Of a stretch of 64,000 nt of DNA, positions 17,895 through 27,185 are shown piece after piece; within the stretch, counting starts at the first letter, position 1; each line of letters opens with the position of its first letter. Made by a program: the position numbers and the translations under genes. The DNA comes from Streptomyces sp. NRRL S-87. GTDB lineage: Bacteria > Actinomycetota > Actinomycetes > Streptomycetales > Streptomycetaceae. Below the pieces are notes generated by a model that was not told the DNA's origin, searched no databases, and saw nothing but the letters and a program-made list of their open reading frames with translations. The stretch covers positions 62,001 through 126,000 of the forward strand of contig NZ_JOGB01000021.1 of NCBI RefSeq assembly GCF_000719335.1, written 5' to 3'.

Positions 17895-17993
17895 GCCGAC
17901 GGCTCGCAGCGCGACGCGCTTCCCGCCCCGGCCGGCGACCGCCCGGCCGGGGCGGCCGCGTGTCCGGGGCACGCGCGCCCCGGACCGACGGGC

Positions 17994-19148
17994 TCAGCGA
18001 CGGGCGGTGACCGTCTTCTCGATGGCGAAGAGCTGCTCCTCGACGTGGTCGAGGGCCAGCCGCAGGGCGCCGGTGGCCACGGCCGCCTCGCCCAGCATCG
18101 ACAGTGTCACCCGCGGCGGCCGCAGGCAGTAGCGGGCCAGCTCCTCGCGCAGCGGGGCCAGTACGCCGTCCAGCCCGGCGGCCCAACCGCCGACCACGAC
18201 CAGCTCGGGGTCCATCGCCACCACCAGCGCCGCCACGTCGTGCACCAACCGCTGGATGAACCGCTCCACCGCGGCCTGCGCCTGCGCGTCCCCGGCCCGG
18301 GCCTCGGCGAAGACCCCGGCCACGGCCTGCTCGTCCAGCGGGTGCAGCGGCTCGTCGGTGGTGGACAGCAGGGCCTCGGGCGTCACGTCCCGACCGAGCA
18401 GGTGCAGCGCCCCGATCTCGCCGGCCGCGCCGCCGAAGCCCCGGTGCAGCCGGCCGCCGATGAGCGAGCCCGCGCCGGGGCTCAGGCCCGCCATCACGAA
18501 GACCACGTCGTCGGTGCCCTTGGCCGCACCCTTCCAGTGCTCCGCCACGGCTGCCGCGTTCGCGTCGTTCTCCACCAGCACCGGGCAGCGGAACGACCGG
18601 CGCAGCCGTTCGCCCAGGGGCAGCCCGGTCCAGCCCGGCAGTGCCGTGCCCAGCCGTACCGTGCCGTCCGCCTCGACGATGCCGGGGCTGCCGACCCCGA
18701 CCGCGCGGAGCGAGTCGCGCCGCACCCCGGCGCGGCGCAGGAGGTCCGCCACGGTCGCACGGATCTTCTCCAGCCGCTCGTCGGCGGTGGCGGTCTCGGA
18801 GACCTCCTTGGTGCCGGCGCCGATCACCCGGCCGTCCAGGCCGGAGATGAGGACGGCCACGCGGTGGGAGCCGATCTCGATGCCGAGCAGGTGGCCGGCC
18901 TCGGCCCGGAACCGGAAGCGGCGGGCCGGGCGGCCCTGGCGCCGGGCCCCCTCCTCGACGTCGGCCTCGACGACGAGTCCGGAGGAGGTCAGGCCGTCCA
19001 CGACCCCCTCCACGGTCGGTCGGGAGAGCCCGGTCGCCCGGGTGAGGTCGGTGAGGGTCGGTGCCCCCGCCGCGCGCAGCGCGCGCAGGACGACGGCGGA
19101 GTTGATCCGCCGGAGCAGAGAGGGATCCCCGCCGGTCAGCTGCCCCAA
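17994..19148 (-). CDS. ROK-family transcriptional regulator
   Basis: A 384-residue ROK (repressor, ORF, kinase) protein. Residues 1-70 carry a winged helix-turn-helix (INSAVVLRALRAAGAPTLTDLTRATGLSRPTVEGVV). The rest is a sugar-kinase-like fold with LLGIEIGSHRVAVLISGLDG, AVGVGSPGIVEADGTV and VLVENDANAAAVAEHW. ROK regulators usually sense sugars. The zinc-binding CxCGxxGC of sugar kinases is not visible (GGAAGEIGALHLL instead), consistent with a regulator without kinase activity. I prefer the TTG at 19148 (GQLTGGDPSLLRRIN) because GGGAGG lies 7 bases upstream. A GTG at 19229 would add 27 residues. Confidence 0.88.
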   Translation of the reverse strand: MGQLTGGDPSLLRRINSAVVLRALRAAGAPTLTDLTRATGLSRPTVEGVVDGLTSSGLVVEADVEEGARRQGRPARRFRFRAEAGHLLGIEIGSHRVAVLISGLDGRVIGAGTKEVSETATADERLEKIRATVADLLRRAGVRRDSLRAVGVGSPGIVEADGTVRLGTALPGWTGLPLGERLRRSFRCPVLVENDANAAAVAEHWKGAAKGTDDVVFVMAGLSPGAGSLIGGRLHRGFGGAAGEIGALHLLGRDVTPEALLSTTDEPLHPLDEQAVAGVFAEARAGDAQAQAAVERFIQRLVHDVAALVVAMDPELVVVGGWAAGLDGVLAPLREELARYCLRPPRVTLSMLGEAAVATGALRLALDHVEEQLFAIEKTVTARR

Positions 19149-19473
19149 CGTGATTCCTCCCAGCTCGTGCACCTGTTCAGGCGGATGGTACTGCGCCGCC
19201 CCGGACCGGGCGAGGACGAGGGGGGCCACGGCTCCGTTCCCGCTCCGCTCCCCGGCCCTCCCGGTCGGAGCCCGGAGCGCCGGCCCGGCGGTCAGGAGGG
19301 CGTCACGAGCCCGACCCGTACGCCGCGATCACCGACACCGTTCGGCGGCGGACGGGGTCGACCAACTGCCGCGCCGCCGCCGCTGCGACGACCCCGACGG
19401 GCAGCCACGGTCCTTCGGCGCAGGGACGCCTGACGGCAGGCCAGTTGTCAGTGGCCCGCGGTTTACTGACGGC
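19149..19473. other. Intergenic stretch, nothing definite
   Basis: 325 bases between the divergent ROK and hypothetical genes. No reading frame with Streptomyces coding character starts here. A direct repeat CTGACGGCA occurs at about 19431 and 19467, the second ending just before the ATG of the next gene. Confidence 0.5.
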
Positions 19474-19911
19474 ATGACCACGGCAGAGCTACTCGAGACC
19501 ATCGACCGGCTGCGGACCGGTGCGCATCCCGGGGTGCGCGGCGGGTCGCAGGGGGACGGGGACGGGCGCGGCCACCACCTCGTCGAGCTCGGCCGCACGC
19601 AGGACTTCTGGGAGGGCGACGGCTCCGACCGGGCCGGGGCGGCCGACCAGATCGATGCCGAGTGCACCGCCCTGGTCCAGGCCCTGACCGACCGCTGGGG
19701 CCGGCCGGACGTGTTCAGCCCGGCGACCGTCCACGAGCGCGTGGTCGCGGGCGAGGAGATACCCGAGCCCTGGGGCGAGATCAGCGCGAGCACGGACCTG
19801 GTGAACCTGTGGCGCACCGACGAGCACTGGCTGGCCGTCTACGTCGTCGATCCCGGCAGCCCGCACGCCTACCTCCTCATGGCCGCCCTCGCCACGACCG
19901 ACCCGCCCTGA
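19474..19911 (+). CDS. Hypothetical protein
   Basis: A 145-residue acidic soluble protein that I do not recognise as a named family. It opens MTTAELLETIDRLRTGAHPG, has a central AECTALVQALTDRWGRPDVF and ends VYVVDPGSPHAYLLMAALATTDPP. There is no signal peptide or membrane segment. Strong third-position G+C supports real coding. The ATG at 19474 has no clear ribosome binding site. Its stop lies only 6 bases from the stop of the convergent mug gene. Confidence 0.7.
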   Translation: MTTAELLETIDRLRTGAHPGVRGGSQGDGDGRGHHLVELGRTQDFWEGDGSDRAGAADQIDAECTALVQALTDRWGRPDVFSPATVHERVVAGEEIPEPWGEISASTDLVNLWRTDEHWLAVYVVDPGSPHAYLLMAALATTDPP

Positions 19912-19917
19912 CGGAGG

Positions 19918-20478
19918 TCAGTCGGGGACGACGGGGCCGGCGGGGGCCTCGGCGGCGGCGCGGAGGCGGGCGTACTCCGCGGCCATGGACTCGGCGGTCC
20001 AGTGGGCGTTGAGGCCGCTGGGGTTGGGGAGGACCCAGATGCGGGTGGTGCCGATGGTGCGGTCCTGGGGGCCGATGGTCGCCCCGCGCTCGCCGAAGGC
20101 GGTGCGGTAGGCGGTGACGCCGACCACCGCGAGCCAGGACGGTCGGAGCCGGCGGACCTTCTGTTCCAGGAGGCGGCCGCCCTCGCGGAACTCCTCGGTG
20201 CCGAGCTCGTCGGCGCGGGCGGTGGCCCGGGCCACGACATTGGTGATCCCGAGCCCGTAGTCGAGGAGCTCCTCCTGCTCGGCCGGCAGGAGCCGGCGCG
20301 GGGTGAAGCCCGACAGGTGCAGCACGGGCCAGAAGCGGTTGCCCGGCCGGGCGAAGTGGTGGCCGGTGGCGGCGGACATCAGGCCCGGGTTGATGCCGCA
20401 GAAGAGCACACGCAGACCGCCCGCGACCACGTCGGGGATGACGCGGTCACGGGCGGCGGCCAGTTCCTCGGGGGTCAG
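19918..20478 (-). CDS. mug: G/U mismatch-specific uracil-DNA glycosylase
   Basis: A 186-residue Mug/TDG-family DNA glycosylase, which removes uracil or thymine from G mismatches. Motif 1 is FCGINPGLMSAATGHHFARP, followed by GNRFWPVLHLSGFTPR; motif 2 is VLPNPSGLNAHWT. The reading frame is open through the purB stop. The only start-like codon at the expected homologue position is CTG at 20478 (LTPEELAAARD), overlapping the purB TGA by 4 bases. The next alternative, GTG at 20430, has no ribosome binding site. Translational coupling to purB is therefore likely and the exact start is uncertain. Confidence 0.85.
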   Translation of the reverse strand: MTPEELAAARDRVIPDVVAGGLRVLFCGINPGLMSAATGHHFARPGNRFWPVLHLSGFTPRRLLPAEQEELLDYGLGITNVVARATARADELGTEEFREGGRLLEQKVRRLRPSWLAVVGVTAYRTAFGERGATIGPQDRTIGTTRIWVLPNPSGLNAHWTAESMAAEYARLRAAAEAPAGPVVPD

Positions 20479-21908
20479 AGGATCGACCCCGGGGTGTAGG
20501 CGGCGGCCTCCGGGTGCTGCTTGGCGATCTCCTCGATGCGGGAGACGACCGAGGCGACCTGGTCGCCGGCCGCACCGGTGAAGGACAGCTTGTCGGCCAT
20601 CAGGGCGTCCAGCTGGGCACGGTCCAGCGGGATGCGCTCGTCGGCGGCGAGCTTGCCGAGGAGCTCGTTGCGCTCCGCGCCCTGCTCGCGCATGGCCAGG
20701 GCGGAGGCGACGGCGTGCTCCTTGATGACCTCGTGGGCGACCTCGCGGCCGACACCGGCCCGCACCGCGCCCATGAGGACCTTGGTGGTGGCCAGGAAGG
20801 GGAGGTAGCGGTCCAGCTCGCGCGCCACGACGGCCGGGAAGGCGCCGAACTCGTCGAGCACGGTCAGGAAGGTCTCCATCAGGCCGTCGAGCGCGAAGAA
20901 CGCGTCGGGCAGGGCCACGCGGCGGACCACGGAGCAGGAGACGTCGCCCTCGTTCCACTGGTCGCCCGCCAGCTCACCGGTCATCGAGGCGTAGCCGCGC
21001 AGGATGATCATGAAGCCGTTGACGCGCTCGCAGGAGCGGGTGTTCATCTTGTGGGGCATCGCGGAGGAGCCGACCTGGCCGGGCTTGAAGCCCTCGGTGA
21101 CCAGCTCGTGGCCGGCCATCAGGCGGATCGTCTTCGCGATCGAGGACGGGGCGGCGGCCAGCTGCACCAGCGCGGTGACCACGTCGTAGTCGAGGGAGCG
21201 GGGGTAGACCTGGCCGACCGAGGTGAAGGCGTGCGCGAAGCCGAGGTGGCCGGCGATGCGCTGCTCCAGCTCGGCGAGCTTGCCGGCGTCGCCGCCGAGC
21301 AGGTCGAGCATGTCCTGGGCGGTGCCCACCGGGCCCTTGATGCCGCGCAGCGGGTAGCGCTGCAGCAGGTCCTCGAGGCGGGCGTACGCGACGAGCAGCT
21401 CGTCGGCGGCGGTGGCGAAGCGCTTGCCGAGGGTGGTGGCCTGCGCGGCGACGTTGTGGGAGCGGCCGGCCATGACCAGCTCGGCGTGCTCCGCGGCCAG
21501 CTTGCCCAGGCGGGCCAGGACGGCCACCGTGCGGTCGCGGACCAGCTCCAGGGAGAGCCGGATCTGCAGCTGCTCGACGTTCTCGGTCAGGTCGCGCGAG
21601 GTCATGCCCTTGTGGACGTGCTCGTGGCCGGCGAGGGCGTTGAACTCCTCGATGCGGGCCTTCACGTCGTGGCGGGTGACCTTCTCGCGCTCCGCGATGG
21701 AGGCGAGGTCGACCTGCTCCAGGACGCGCTCGTAGTCGGCGAGGGCCGCGTCGGGGACCTCGATGCCGAGGTCCTTCTGGGCGCGCAGCACGGCGAGCCA
21801 CAGCCGCCGCTCCAGCGTCACCTTGTACTCGGGGGACCACAGGACGGCGAGCTCCGCGGAGGCGTAGCGGCCGGCCAGGACATTGGGGATGCGGGGCTTG
21901 GCTGTCAC
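20475..21908 (-). CDS. purB: Adenylosuccinate lyase
   Basis: A 477-residue lyase of the fumarase/aspartase superfamily that cleaves SAICAR and adenylosuccinate in purine synthesis. The superfamily signature is GSSAMPHKMNTRSCE; other conserved parts are HEHVHKGMTSRDLTENVEQLQ, and GRSHNVAAQATTLGKRF near the active-site His. The start is GTG at 21908 (MTAKPRIPNVLAGRYAS), the usual start in this genus. It overlaps the mug frame at its 3' end by 4 bases. Confidence 0.95.
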   Translation of the reverse strand: MTAKPRIPNVLAGRYASAELAVLWSPEYKVTLERRLWLAVLRAQKDLGIEVPDAALADYERVLEQVDLASIAEREKVTRHDVKARIEEFNALAGHEHVHKGMTSRDLTENVEQLQIRLSLELVRDRTVAVLARLGKLAAEHAELVMAGRSHNVAAQATTLGKRFATAADELLVAYARLEDLLQRYPLRGIKGPVGTAQDMLDLLGGDAGKLAELEQRIAGHLGFAHAFTSVGQVYPRSLDYDVVTALVQLAAAPSSIAKTIRLMAGHELVTEGFKPGQVGSSAMPHKMNTRSCERVNGFMIILRGYASMTGELAGDQWNEGDVSCSVVRRVALPDAFFALDGLMETFLTVLDEFGAFPAVVARELDRYLPFLATTKVLMGAVRAGVGREVAHEVIKEHAVASALAMREQGAERNELLGKLAADERIPLDRAQLDALMADKLSFTGAAGDQVASVVSRIEEIAKQHPEAAAYTPGSIL

Positions 21909-22010
21909 GTGTAGGGATTCTACTGTCGGTTTGCGCAGGCCAGCGCCCCGCCCCCGATTGTGGCTTGCTACGAGAGCGGGCTCACGCGGCGCGGCCGCGC
22001 CGGACCGCGC

Positions 22011-22802
22011 TCATGCCCGCGGCCCCTGCGGCAGGGGCGCGAAGGGCAGCAGCTCGGGCCGCTTGGCCGGCAGGCCGTCCCCGGAGGACCGACCGGTCAG
22101 CCGGCGGCCGATCCAGGGGAAGAGGTGCCGGCGGGCGAAGCGCACGTCCGCCACCCGCCGTTCGGCCCAGCCGGCCGGGAGCGCCGGCGGCAGCTCCGCC
22201 CGCCAGTCGTGCTCGGCCGGCAGGCCCAGCGTCTGCCAGACGGCCTCGGCCACGCGGCGGTGCCCTTCCGGCGTCAGGTGCAGCCGGTCGACGTCCCACA
22301 GCCGCTGGTCGCCCAGGGCCGGCGCCCCGTACAGGTCCACCACCAGGGCGTCGTGCCGGCGGGCCAGCTCGTCGACGAACGTGAAGAGCTCCTCCATGCG
22401 CGGTCGGAACCGCTCCATGACCGGTCCGTTGCGCCCGGGGGAGCGCATCAGCACCAGTCGACCGCACGAGGGGGCGAGCCGACCGGCGGCCTCCTCCAGG
22501 AGCCCGCGGACCCGGCCCATGTCGCACTTGGGCCGGAGCGCGTCGTTCAGCCCGCCCACCAGGGTGACGACGTCGGCCCGCATCGCGGCCGCCGCGTCCA
22601 CCTGCTCCTCGACGATCTGGCCGATGAGCTTGCCCCGCACGGCGAGGTTCGCGTAGCGGAAGCCCGGCTCGCGGGCGGCCAGCCGCGCCGCGAGCAGATC
22701 GGCCCAGCCCCGGTACGACCCGTCGGGAAGCCGGTCGGACATCCCCTCGGTGAAGGAATCGCCGACCGCGACAAAACTGGTGTACGAGGCATTCATTTTC
22801 AT
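22011..22802 (-). CDS. SGNH/GDSL-family hydrolase
   Basis: A 263-residue SGNH hydrolase. Block I is FVAVGDSFTEGMSD (nucleophile Ser), block II has Gly in LAVRGKLI, block III is VTLVGGLNDAL (Asn), and block V is WDVDRLHLTPEGHRRVAEAV (Asp and His). No signal peptide is seen, so a cytoplasmic esterase, thioesterase or deacylase is likely. The ATG at 22802 is used, with an in-frame ATG at 22796 as a near alternative. It lies 36 bases downstream of the CNNM gene on the same strand. Confidence 0.87.
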   Translation of the reverse strand: MKMNASYTSFVAVGDSFTEGMSDRLPDGSYRGWADLLAARLAAREPGFRYANLAVRGKLIGQIVEEQVDAAAAMRADVVTLVGGLNDALRPKCDMGRVRGLLEEAAGRLAPSCGRLVLMRSPGRNGPVMERFRPRMEELFTFVDELARRHDALVVDLYGAPALGDQRLWDVDRLHLTPEGHRRVAEAVWQTLGLPAEHDWRAELPPALPAGWAERRVADVRFARRHLFPWIGRRLTGRSSGDGLPAKRPELLPFAPLPQGPRA

Positions 22803-22838
22803 GGCGGTGCGATGTTACCGCGCGGTTCGTCCGCCCGC

Positions 22839-23858
22839 TCAGGTGTTCGCCGCATTCCCGAACAGCTCGCGCAGAACGTCCTCCATCGTCACCAGACCGG
22901 CGAGGGTGCCGTCCGTCCCCAGCACCGCCGCCAGGTGGGTGCGACTGCGCCGCATCGCGGTCAGCACGTCGTCCAGCGGCGTCTCGGCCCGTACCTGGGC
23001 GATCGGCCGCAGCGCGTCCGTCGGGAACGGCTCGTCCCGGCTGGGCGCGTCCAGCGTGTCCTTCACGTGCAGGTAGCCCAGGATCCGACGCTGCCCGTCG
23101 ACCACGGGGAAGCGCGAGTACCCGGACCTGGCCGACAGCTGCTCCAGCTCTGCGGGGGTGATCCCCTCGCGGGCGGTCACCACTCCTTCCACCTGCAGCA
23201 CCACGTCCGCCACCGGCCGGCGCCCCAGCTCCAGCGCGTCGTGCAGGCGCTCGCTGGCCCGGTCGTCCAGCAGCCCGGCGTCGCTGGAGTCCTTCACCAT
23301 GCGCGCCAGCTCGTCGTCCGAGAAGGTGGCGGACACCTCGCCCTTGGCGTCCACCCGCAGCAGCCTGAGGAGCAGGTTGGCGAAGGCGTTGACCGCGAAG
23401 ATCACCGGCTTCAGGGCCCGGGTGAGCGTCACCAGCGGCGGTCCGAGCGCGAGCGCGGTGCGCACCGGCTCGGACAGCGCCACGTTCTTCGGCACCATCT
23501 CGCCGAAGAGCATGTGCAGGTACGTCGCGACGGCGAGCGCGATCACGAAGGAGATCGCGTGCGTGGCCCCGGCGGGCATGCCCACGAGCTCGAAGAGCGG
23601 CGTCAGCAGGTGCTCGATCGCGGGCTCGGCCACCACGCCCAGCACCAGGGTGCACAGGGTGATGCCCAGCTGTGCCGCCGCCATGAGCGCCGAGACGTGC
23701 TCCAGACCCCACAGGACGCTCCGCGCCCGCCGGTCGCCCTTGTCGGCGTACGGCTCGATCTGGCTGCGCCGGACCGAGATCAGGGCGAACTCCGCGCCGA
23801 CGAAGAAGGCGTTGACCACCAGGGTCAGGAAGCCGATCAGCAGTTGCAGCGCGGTCAT
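22839..23858 (-). CDS. CNNM/HlyC-CorC family membrane protein with CBS domains (short form)
   Basis: A 339-residue protein. An N-terminal CNNM (DUF21) membrane domain with about four helices (MTALQLLIGFLTLVVNAFFVGAEFALISVRR, and LHMLFGEMVPKN) is followed by a CBS pair from about residue 210 to 335 (VVTAREGITPAELEQL, YLHVKDTLD, GLVTMEDVLRELFG). The C-terminal CorC_HlyC domain of longer members is absent. Family proteins are implicated in magnesium/cobalt efflux. The start overlaps the stop of the upstream paralogue by 4 bases (ATGA), so the two are coupled and probably work together. Confidence 0.88.
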   Translation of the reverse strand: MTALQLLIGFLTLVVNAFFVGAEFALISVRRSQIEPYADKGDRRARSVLWGLEHVSALMAAAQLGITLCTLVLGVVAEPAIEHLLTPLFELVGMPAGATHAISFVIALAVATYLHMLFGEMVPKNVALSEPVRTALALGPPLVTLTRALKPVIFAVNAFANLLLRLLRVDAKGEVSATFSDDELARMVKDSSDAGLLDDRASERLHDALELGRRPVADVVLQVEGVVTAREGITPAELEQLSARSGYSRFPVVDGQRRILGYLHVKDTLDAPSRDEPFPTDALRPIAQVRAETPLDDVLTAMRRSRTHLAAVLGTDGTLAGLVTMEDVLRELFGNAANT

Positions 23859-25321
23859 CGGTCCGTCCCCTCCTCGTCCTTGCCGCGGCCGTCCGGCGCG
23901 GGCCGGTCCGCGGCCCTGCGACGTCCGCCGCCGGGGCGGTCCGCACCCCGGTGTCGGCGTTCGCCCTTGTGGCGCCGGGGGCGCCGGCCGTCCTCCTCGG
24001 CGGCCGGGACCGCGGGCGCGGCCGGTGCGTGCAGCAGGACCCGCGAGGCGCGGCGCCCCACGGCGTCCACCACGTCCACCCGCCAGCCGTCCAGGTCCAG
24101 GCCGTCGCCCACCGCGGGTATCCGGCCCAGCTCGGTGGCGATGAGCCCCGCCAGCGTCTCGTACGGGCCGTCCGGCACGCGCAGCCCGATCCGGGCCAGC
24201 TGGTCGGTGCGGGCCGCGCCGTCGGCGGAGTAGAGCCTGCGGCCGCTCGCGTCGGTGCCGGCGGGGGCCAGGTCGGGGGTCTCGTGCGGGTCGTGCTCGT
24301 CGCGGACCTCGCCGACGACCTCCTCGACGATGTCCTCCAGCGTGGCCACGCCGGCGGTACCGCCGTACTCGTCGATCACCACGGCCATCGTCTGCCGCCC
24401 CGAGAGGCGGTCCAGCAGCCGGTCCACGGTCAGCGACTCGGGCACCAGCAGGGGCTCGCGCAGCAGGCGCTCCACCGGGTAGCGGTGCCGCTCCTCGGCC
24501 GGCAGCGCCAGCACGTCCTTGATGTGCACGGTCCCGACCACCGTGTCGAGGCTGCCCCGGTAGACCGGGAAGCGGGACAGGCCGGTGGCCTGGGTGGCGT
24601 TCGCGACGTCCTCGGCCGTGGTCTGCACGTCCAGCGCGGTGACCTGCACGCGGGGGGTCATCACGTTCTCGGCGGTCAGATCGGCCAGGTTCAGCGTCCG
24701 TACGAACAGCTCGGCGGTGTCCTTCTCCAGCGCGCCCGCCTTCGCGGAGTGCCGTGCCAGCGCGACCAGCTCCTGCGGGGTGCGGGCGGAGGCCAGTTCC
24801 TCGGCAGGCTCCATGCCCAGGCGGCGGACCATGTGGTTGGCGGTGGTGTTCAGGTGCCCGATGAGGGGCCTGAACACCATGCTGAAGATCCGTTGCGGGG
24901 TGGCCACGTGCCGGGCCACCGACAGCGGGGAGGAGATCGCCCAGTTCTTGGGGACGAGCTCGCCCACCACCATCAGGACCACGGTGGACAGGGCCGTCCC
25001 GAGCAGCAGCGCCACGGAGGAGGCCGTGGCCTCGCCCAGCCCGATCGCCTCCAGCGGGCCGCTCAGCAGCGCGGCGATGGAGGGCTCGGAGAGCATGCCG
25101 ATGACCAGGCCGGTGACGGTGATGCCGAGCTGGGCGCCGGAGAGCTGGAAGGTCAGGCTCCGGACGGCCTTCAGGGCGCTGTCGGCGCCGCGGTCGCCGC
25201 GCTCGACGGCCGCCTCCAGGTCCGCGCGCTCGATCGTGGTCAGCGAGAACTCCGCCGCCACGAAGACGCCGCAGGCGAGGCAGAGCAGCAGCGCCACGAC
25301 GAGCAGAAGCACTTCGGTCAT
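23855..25321 (-). CDS. CNNM/HlyC-CorC family membrane protein (full-length form)
   Basis: A 488-residue protein. The CNNM membrane domain covers residues about 1-200 (FVAAEFSLTTIERADLEAAVERGDRGA, VVGELVPKNWA). The CBS pair covers about 210-340 (VMTPRVQVTALDVQTTAEDVANA, VIDEYGGTAGVATLEDIVEEVVGEVRDEHD). The CorC_HlyC FAD-like domain covers about 355-430. A charged Arg/Gly-rich tail follows that is not part of the family core. It is the upstream partner of the short paralogue. A role in divalent-cation homeostasis is known for the family; specificity is not visible. Confidence 0.88.
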   Translation of the reverse strand: MTEVLLLVVALLLCLACGVFVAAEFSLTTIERADLEAAVERGDRGADSALKAVRSLTFQLSGAQLGITVTGLVIGMLSEPSIAALLSGPLEAIGLGEATASSVALLLGTALSTVVLMVVGELVPKNWAISSPLSVARHVATPQRIFSMVFRPLIGHLNTTANHMVRRLGMEPAEELASARTPQELVALARHSAKAGALEKDTAELFVRTLNLADLTAENVMTPRVQVTALDVQTTAEDVANATQATGLSRFPVYRGSLDTVVGTVHIKDVLALPAEERHRYPVERLLREPLLVPESLTVDRLLDRLSGRQTMAVVIDEYGGTAGVATLEDIVEEVVGEVRDEHDPHETPDLAPAGTDASGRRLYSADGAARTDQLARIGLRVPDGPYETLAGLIATELGRIPAVGDGLDLDGWRVDVVDAVGRRASRVLLHAPAAPAVPAAEEDGRRPRRHKGERRHRGADRPGGGRRRAADRPAPDGRGKDEEGTDR

Positions 25322-25616
25322 CGGTTCACCTCCGTCCCATGATCGGCCAGGGGGAGGCGTCGTGCGCGATGTCGGGTACTGGGAGGCTCGCCCATGGGCG
25401 GACGCTCACACCTTTCGGTCGTCGGACCGGCCGCGGGGCGGGCCGGGTCGGTCCCCACATGGTAAAGGACCGGCAAAGTGGACGGGTGGGCGGCGGTCGT
25501 CCCGGCCGGCACGCGTGGCGCGCCGCCGGGTACGAGCCGCAGGACCGGTGGACGCGCCGGGTGAACCCGCTGCCGGCCTGACCGGGGCCCGACCGGCCGG
25601 TGCGCCCGGCCGGCCG
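25322..25616. promoter_or_regulatory. Intergenic region upstream of the CNNM operon
   Basis: 295 bases without a convincing gene. An open frame on the plus strand starting near 25370 has poor third-position bias. On the minus strand an AT-rich patch around 25450-25480 may hold the promoter of the CNNM pair. Confidence 0.4.
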
Positions 25617-26285
25617 TCAGACCGACGGCCGCCGCGCCGAGCCCAGGACGCAGTACGAGTCGGGGAAGGCCGGGCCGCGCTCCGGCAGCCGCAGCGAGCG
25701 CTGCGCGAGGAGCTCGAACCCGGCCGCCTCGATGGCGGCCACCGGATCGCGCGAGGTGTGGCAGCCCCCGCACAGCCGCGGCCACACCGTCCGGTCCAGC
25801 AGCCTCTGGAAGGAGGCCATGTTCGGCCCCGGCGCCAGCCCGTGCTCGAAGAAGCGCAGCTCCGCGCCCGGTCGCAGCACCCGGTGGATCTCGGCGAGGG
25901 AGCGCGGCAGGTCCCGTACGGAGCACAGCACCAGGGAGGCCACCGCCCCGTCGAAGGCCTCGCTCTTGACCGGTAGCGCCTCGGCGACGCCCGGCACCAC
26001 GTCCACCGGCACCTCGGCGCGCAGCGCCGCCCGTACCGCGAGCCGGCGCAGGGTCCGTTCGGGCTCGATCGCGACCACCTCGGCGACGGCGGCCGGGTAG
26101 TGGGCGAAGTTGCGCCCGTTGCCCGCACCGATCTCGATGACCCGGCCGCTGAGCCCGGTCAGCAGCTCCGCCCGGATCCGGGCCACCCCGGCGTGGGCGT
26201 CGGCCTGGGCGCTCATCCGGGCGTAGGCGCGGGCGAAGAGGGGGTGATGGACGGGTTCCTTGGCGGCGCGGGTCCGGCGCGTCAT
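25617..26285 (-). CDS. Class I SAM-dependent methyltransferase
   Basis: A 222-residue methyltransferase of the UbiE/Methyltransf_11 type. Motif I is VIEIGAGNGRNFAHYP; the acidic loop is VVAIEPERTLRRLA; then PVKSEAFDGAVASLVLCSV and LRPGAELRFFEHGLAPG. The C-terminal WPRLCGGCHTSRDPVAAIEAAGFELL resembles METTL7-like enzymes. The substrate is unknown. I chose the ATG at 26285 because AGGAGG lies 8 bases upstream; an earlier in-frame ATG at 26312 adds nine non-conserved residues. Confidence 0.85.
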   Translation of the reverse strand: MTRRTRAAKEPVHHPLFARAYARMSAQADAHAGVARIRAELLTGLSGRVIEIGAGNGRNFAHYPAAVAEVVAIEPERTLRRLAVRAALRAEVPVDVVPGVAEALPVKSEAFDGAVASLVLCSVRDLPRSLAEIHRVLRPGAELRFFEHGLAPGPNMASFQRLLDRTVWPRLCGGCHTSRDPVAAIEAAGFELLAQRSLRLPERGPAFPDSYCVLGSARRPSV

Positions 26286-26432
26286 GACGGGCCTCCTTGC
26301 ACGGGCGGGCACGGCGGGCGCATACCGTCAGTGTCCCCCCGTGCGCGGCCGCTACCCCCGCGCCCGGACGCGGGGCCGGGCGATTTCCCCCGCCCCGCCC
26401 CACCCCGTCCGGCACCACCGCGCGCCAGGACG

Positions 26433-26458
26433 CGCCCCCGTCCCCGGAGAGGGGGGCG
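26433..26458 (-). terminator. Possible bioD terminator hairpin
   Basis: CGCCCCC (26433-26439) and GGGGGCG (26452-26458) can pair just downstream of the bioD stop; part of the loop (CCCC) can pair further. The stem is short. Confidence 0.4.
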
Positions 26459-26460
26459 GC

Positions 26461-27177
26461 CTACGCGGCCCAGCGCGCCGTGAAGTCCGCGGCGTCCCAG
26501 GTCCCGTCCAGCGCCGGGGCCAGCCACGAGCCGGCCGCCGCGCGGAACGCGGCGGGGTCCAGGCCCGGCGCCCCCTGGGGTACGGCGCCCAGCAGCGGCA
26601 CGCCGGACACCGACGGCAGGTCCGCGAGGTTGCACCGCATCGCCAGGTCCGGCTCCGCCGGCCAACTGCCGATGACGATGCCCGGCGTGGCCAGGCCGCG
26701 GGCGGCCAGTGCCTCGGCGGTCAGCGCACAGGAGTTGAGGGTGCCCAGGGCGGCCGGGGCCACCACCAGTACCGGCGCGTCCAGCAGCCGCGCCGCGTCC
26801 GCGAGCGTGCCGCCCTCGGCGTCGAACCGTACGAGCAGCCCGCCCGCGCCCTCGACGAGCACGAGGTCGTGCTCGGCGGCCAGCTTCTCCGCGGCCCCGG
26901 CGACGTCGGCCGGCGAGACGAACGGCATCCCGGCCCGGCGCGCCGCCGTGTCGGGGGCCAACGGCTCGGGGTAGCGGGCCAGTTCGGCCCCCGTCACCGG
27001 CCCCGCCAGCCGCCCGACCTCCGCCACGTCCCCGGGCTCGCCCGGGGCCACGCCGGTCTGGGCCGGCTTGAGCACCGCGACGGACCGCCCGGCGGCCAGC
27101 GCCGCCGCCGCGACCGCCGCGGTCACCGCCGTCTTCCCGATCTCCGTGCCCGTACCGGACACGACGAGGACGCCCAT
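26461..27177 (-). CDS. bioD: ATP-dependent dethiobiotin synthetase BioD
   Basis: A 238-residue P-loop enzyme that closes the ureido ring to make dethiobiotin from diaminopelargonate, CO2 and ATP. The N-terminal [20 protein letters not shown] is the family P-loop, followed by VLKPAQTGV and [15 protein letters not shown]. The ATG at 27177 is 8 bases after the bioA stop, so it is the third gene of bioB-bioA-bioD. A much longer frame running into bioA is an artefact of high G+C. Confidence 0.93.
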   Translation of the reverse strand: MGVLVVSGTGTEIGKTAVTAAVAAAALAAGRSVAVLKPAQTGVAPGEPGDVAEVGRLAGPVTGAELARYPEPLAPDTAARRAGMPFVSPADVAGAAEKLAAEHDLVLVEGAGGLLVRFDAEGGTLADAARLLDAPVLVVAPAALGTLNSCALTAEALAARGLATPGIVIGSWPAEPDLAMRCNLADLPSVSGVPLLGAVPQGAPGLDPAAFRAAAGSWLAPALDGTWDAADFTARWAA

Positions 27178-27185
27178 GTCAGCCT

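Noticed and set aside
25370..25581. Plus-strand frame upstream of the CNNM genes
   Set aside because: Mixed third-position bases, no ribosome binding site and a basic product without recognisable features.
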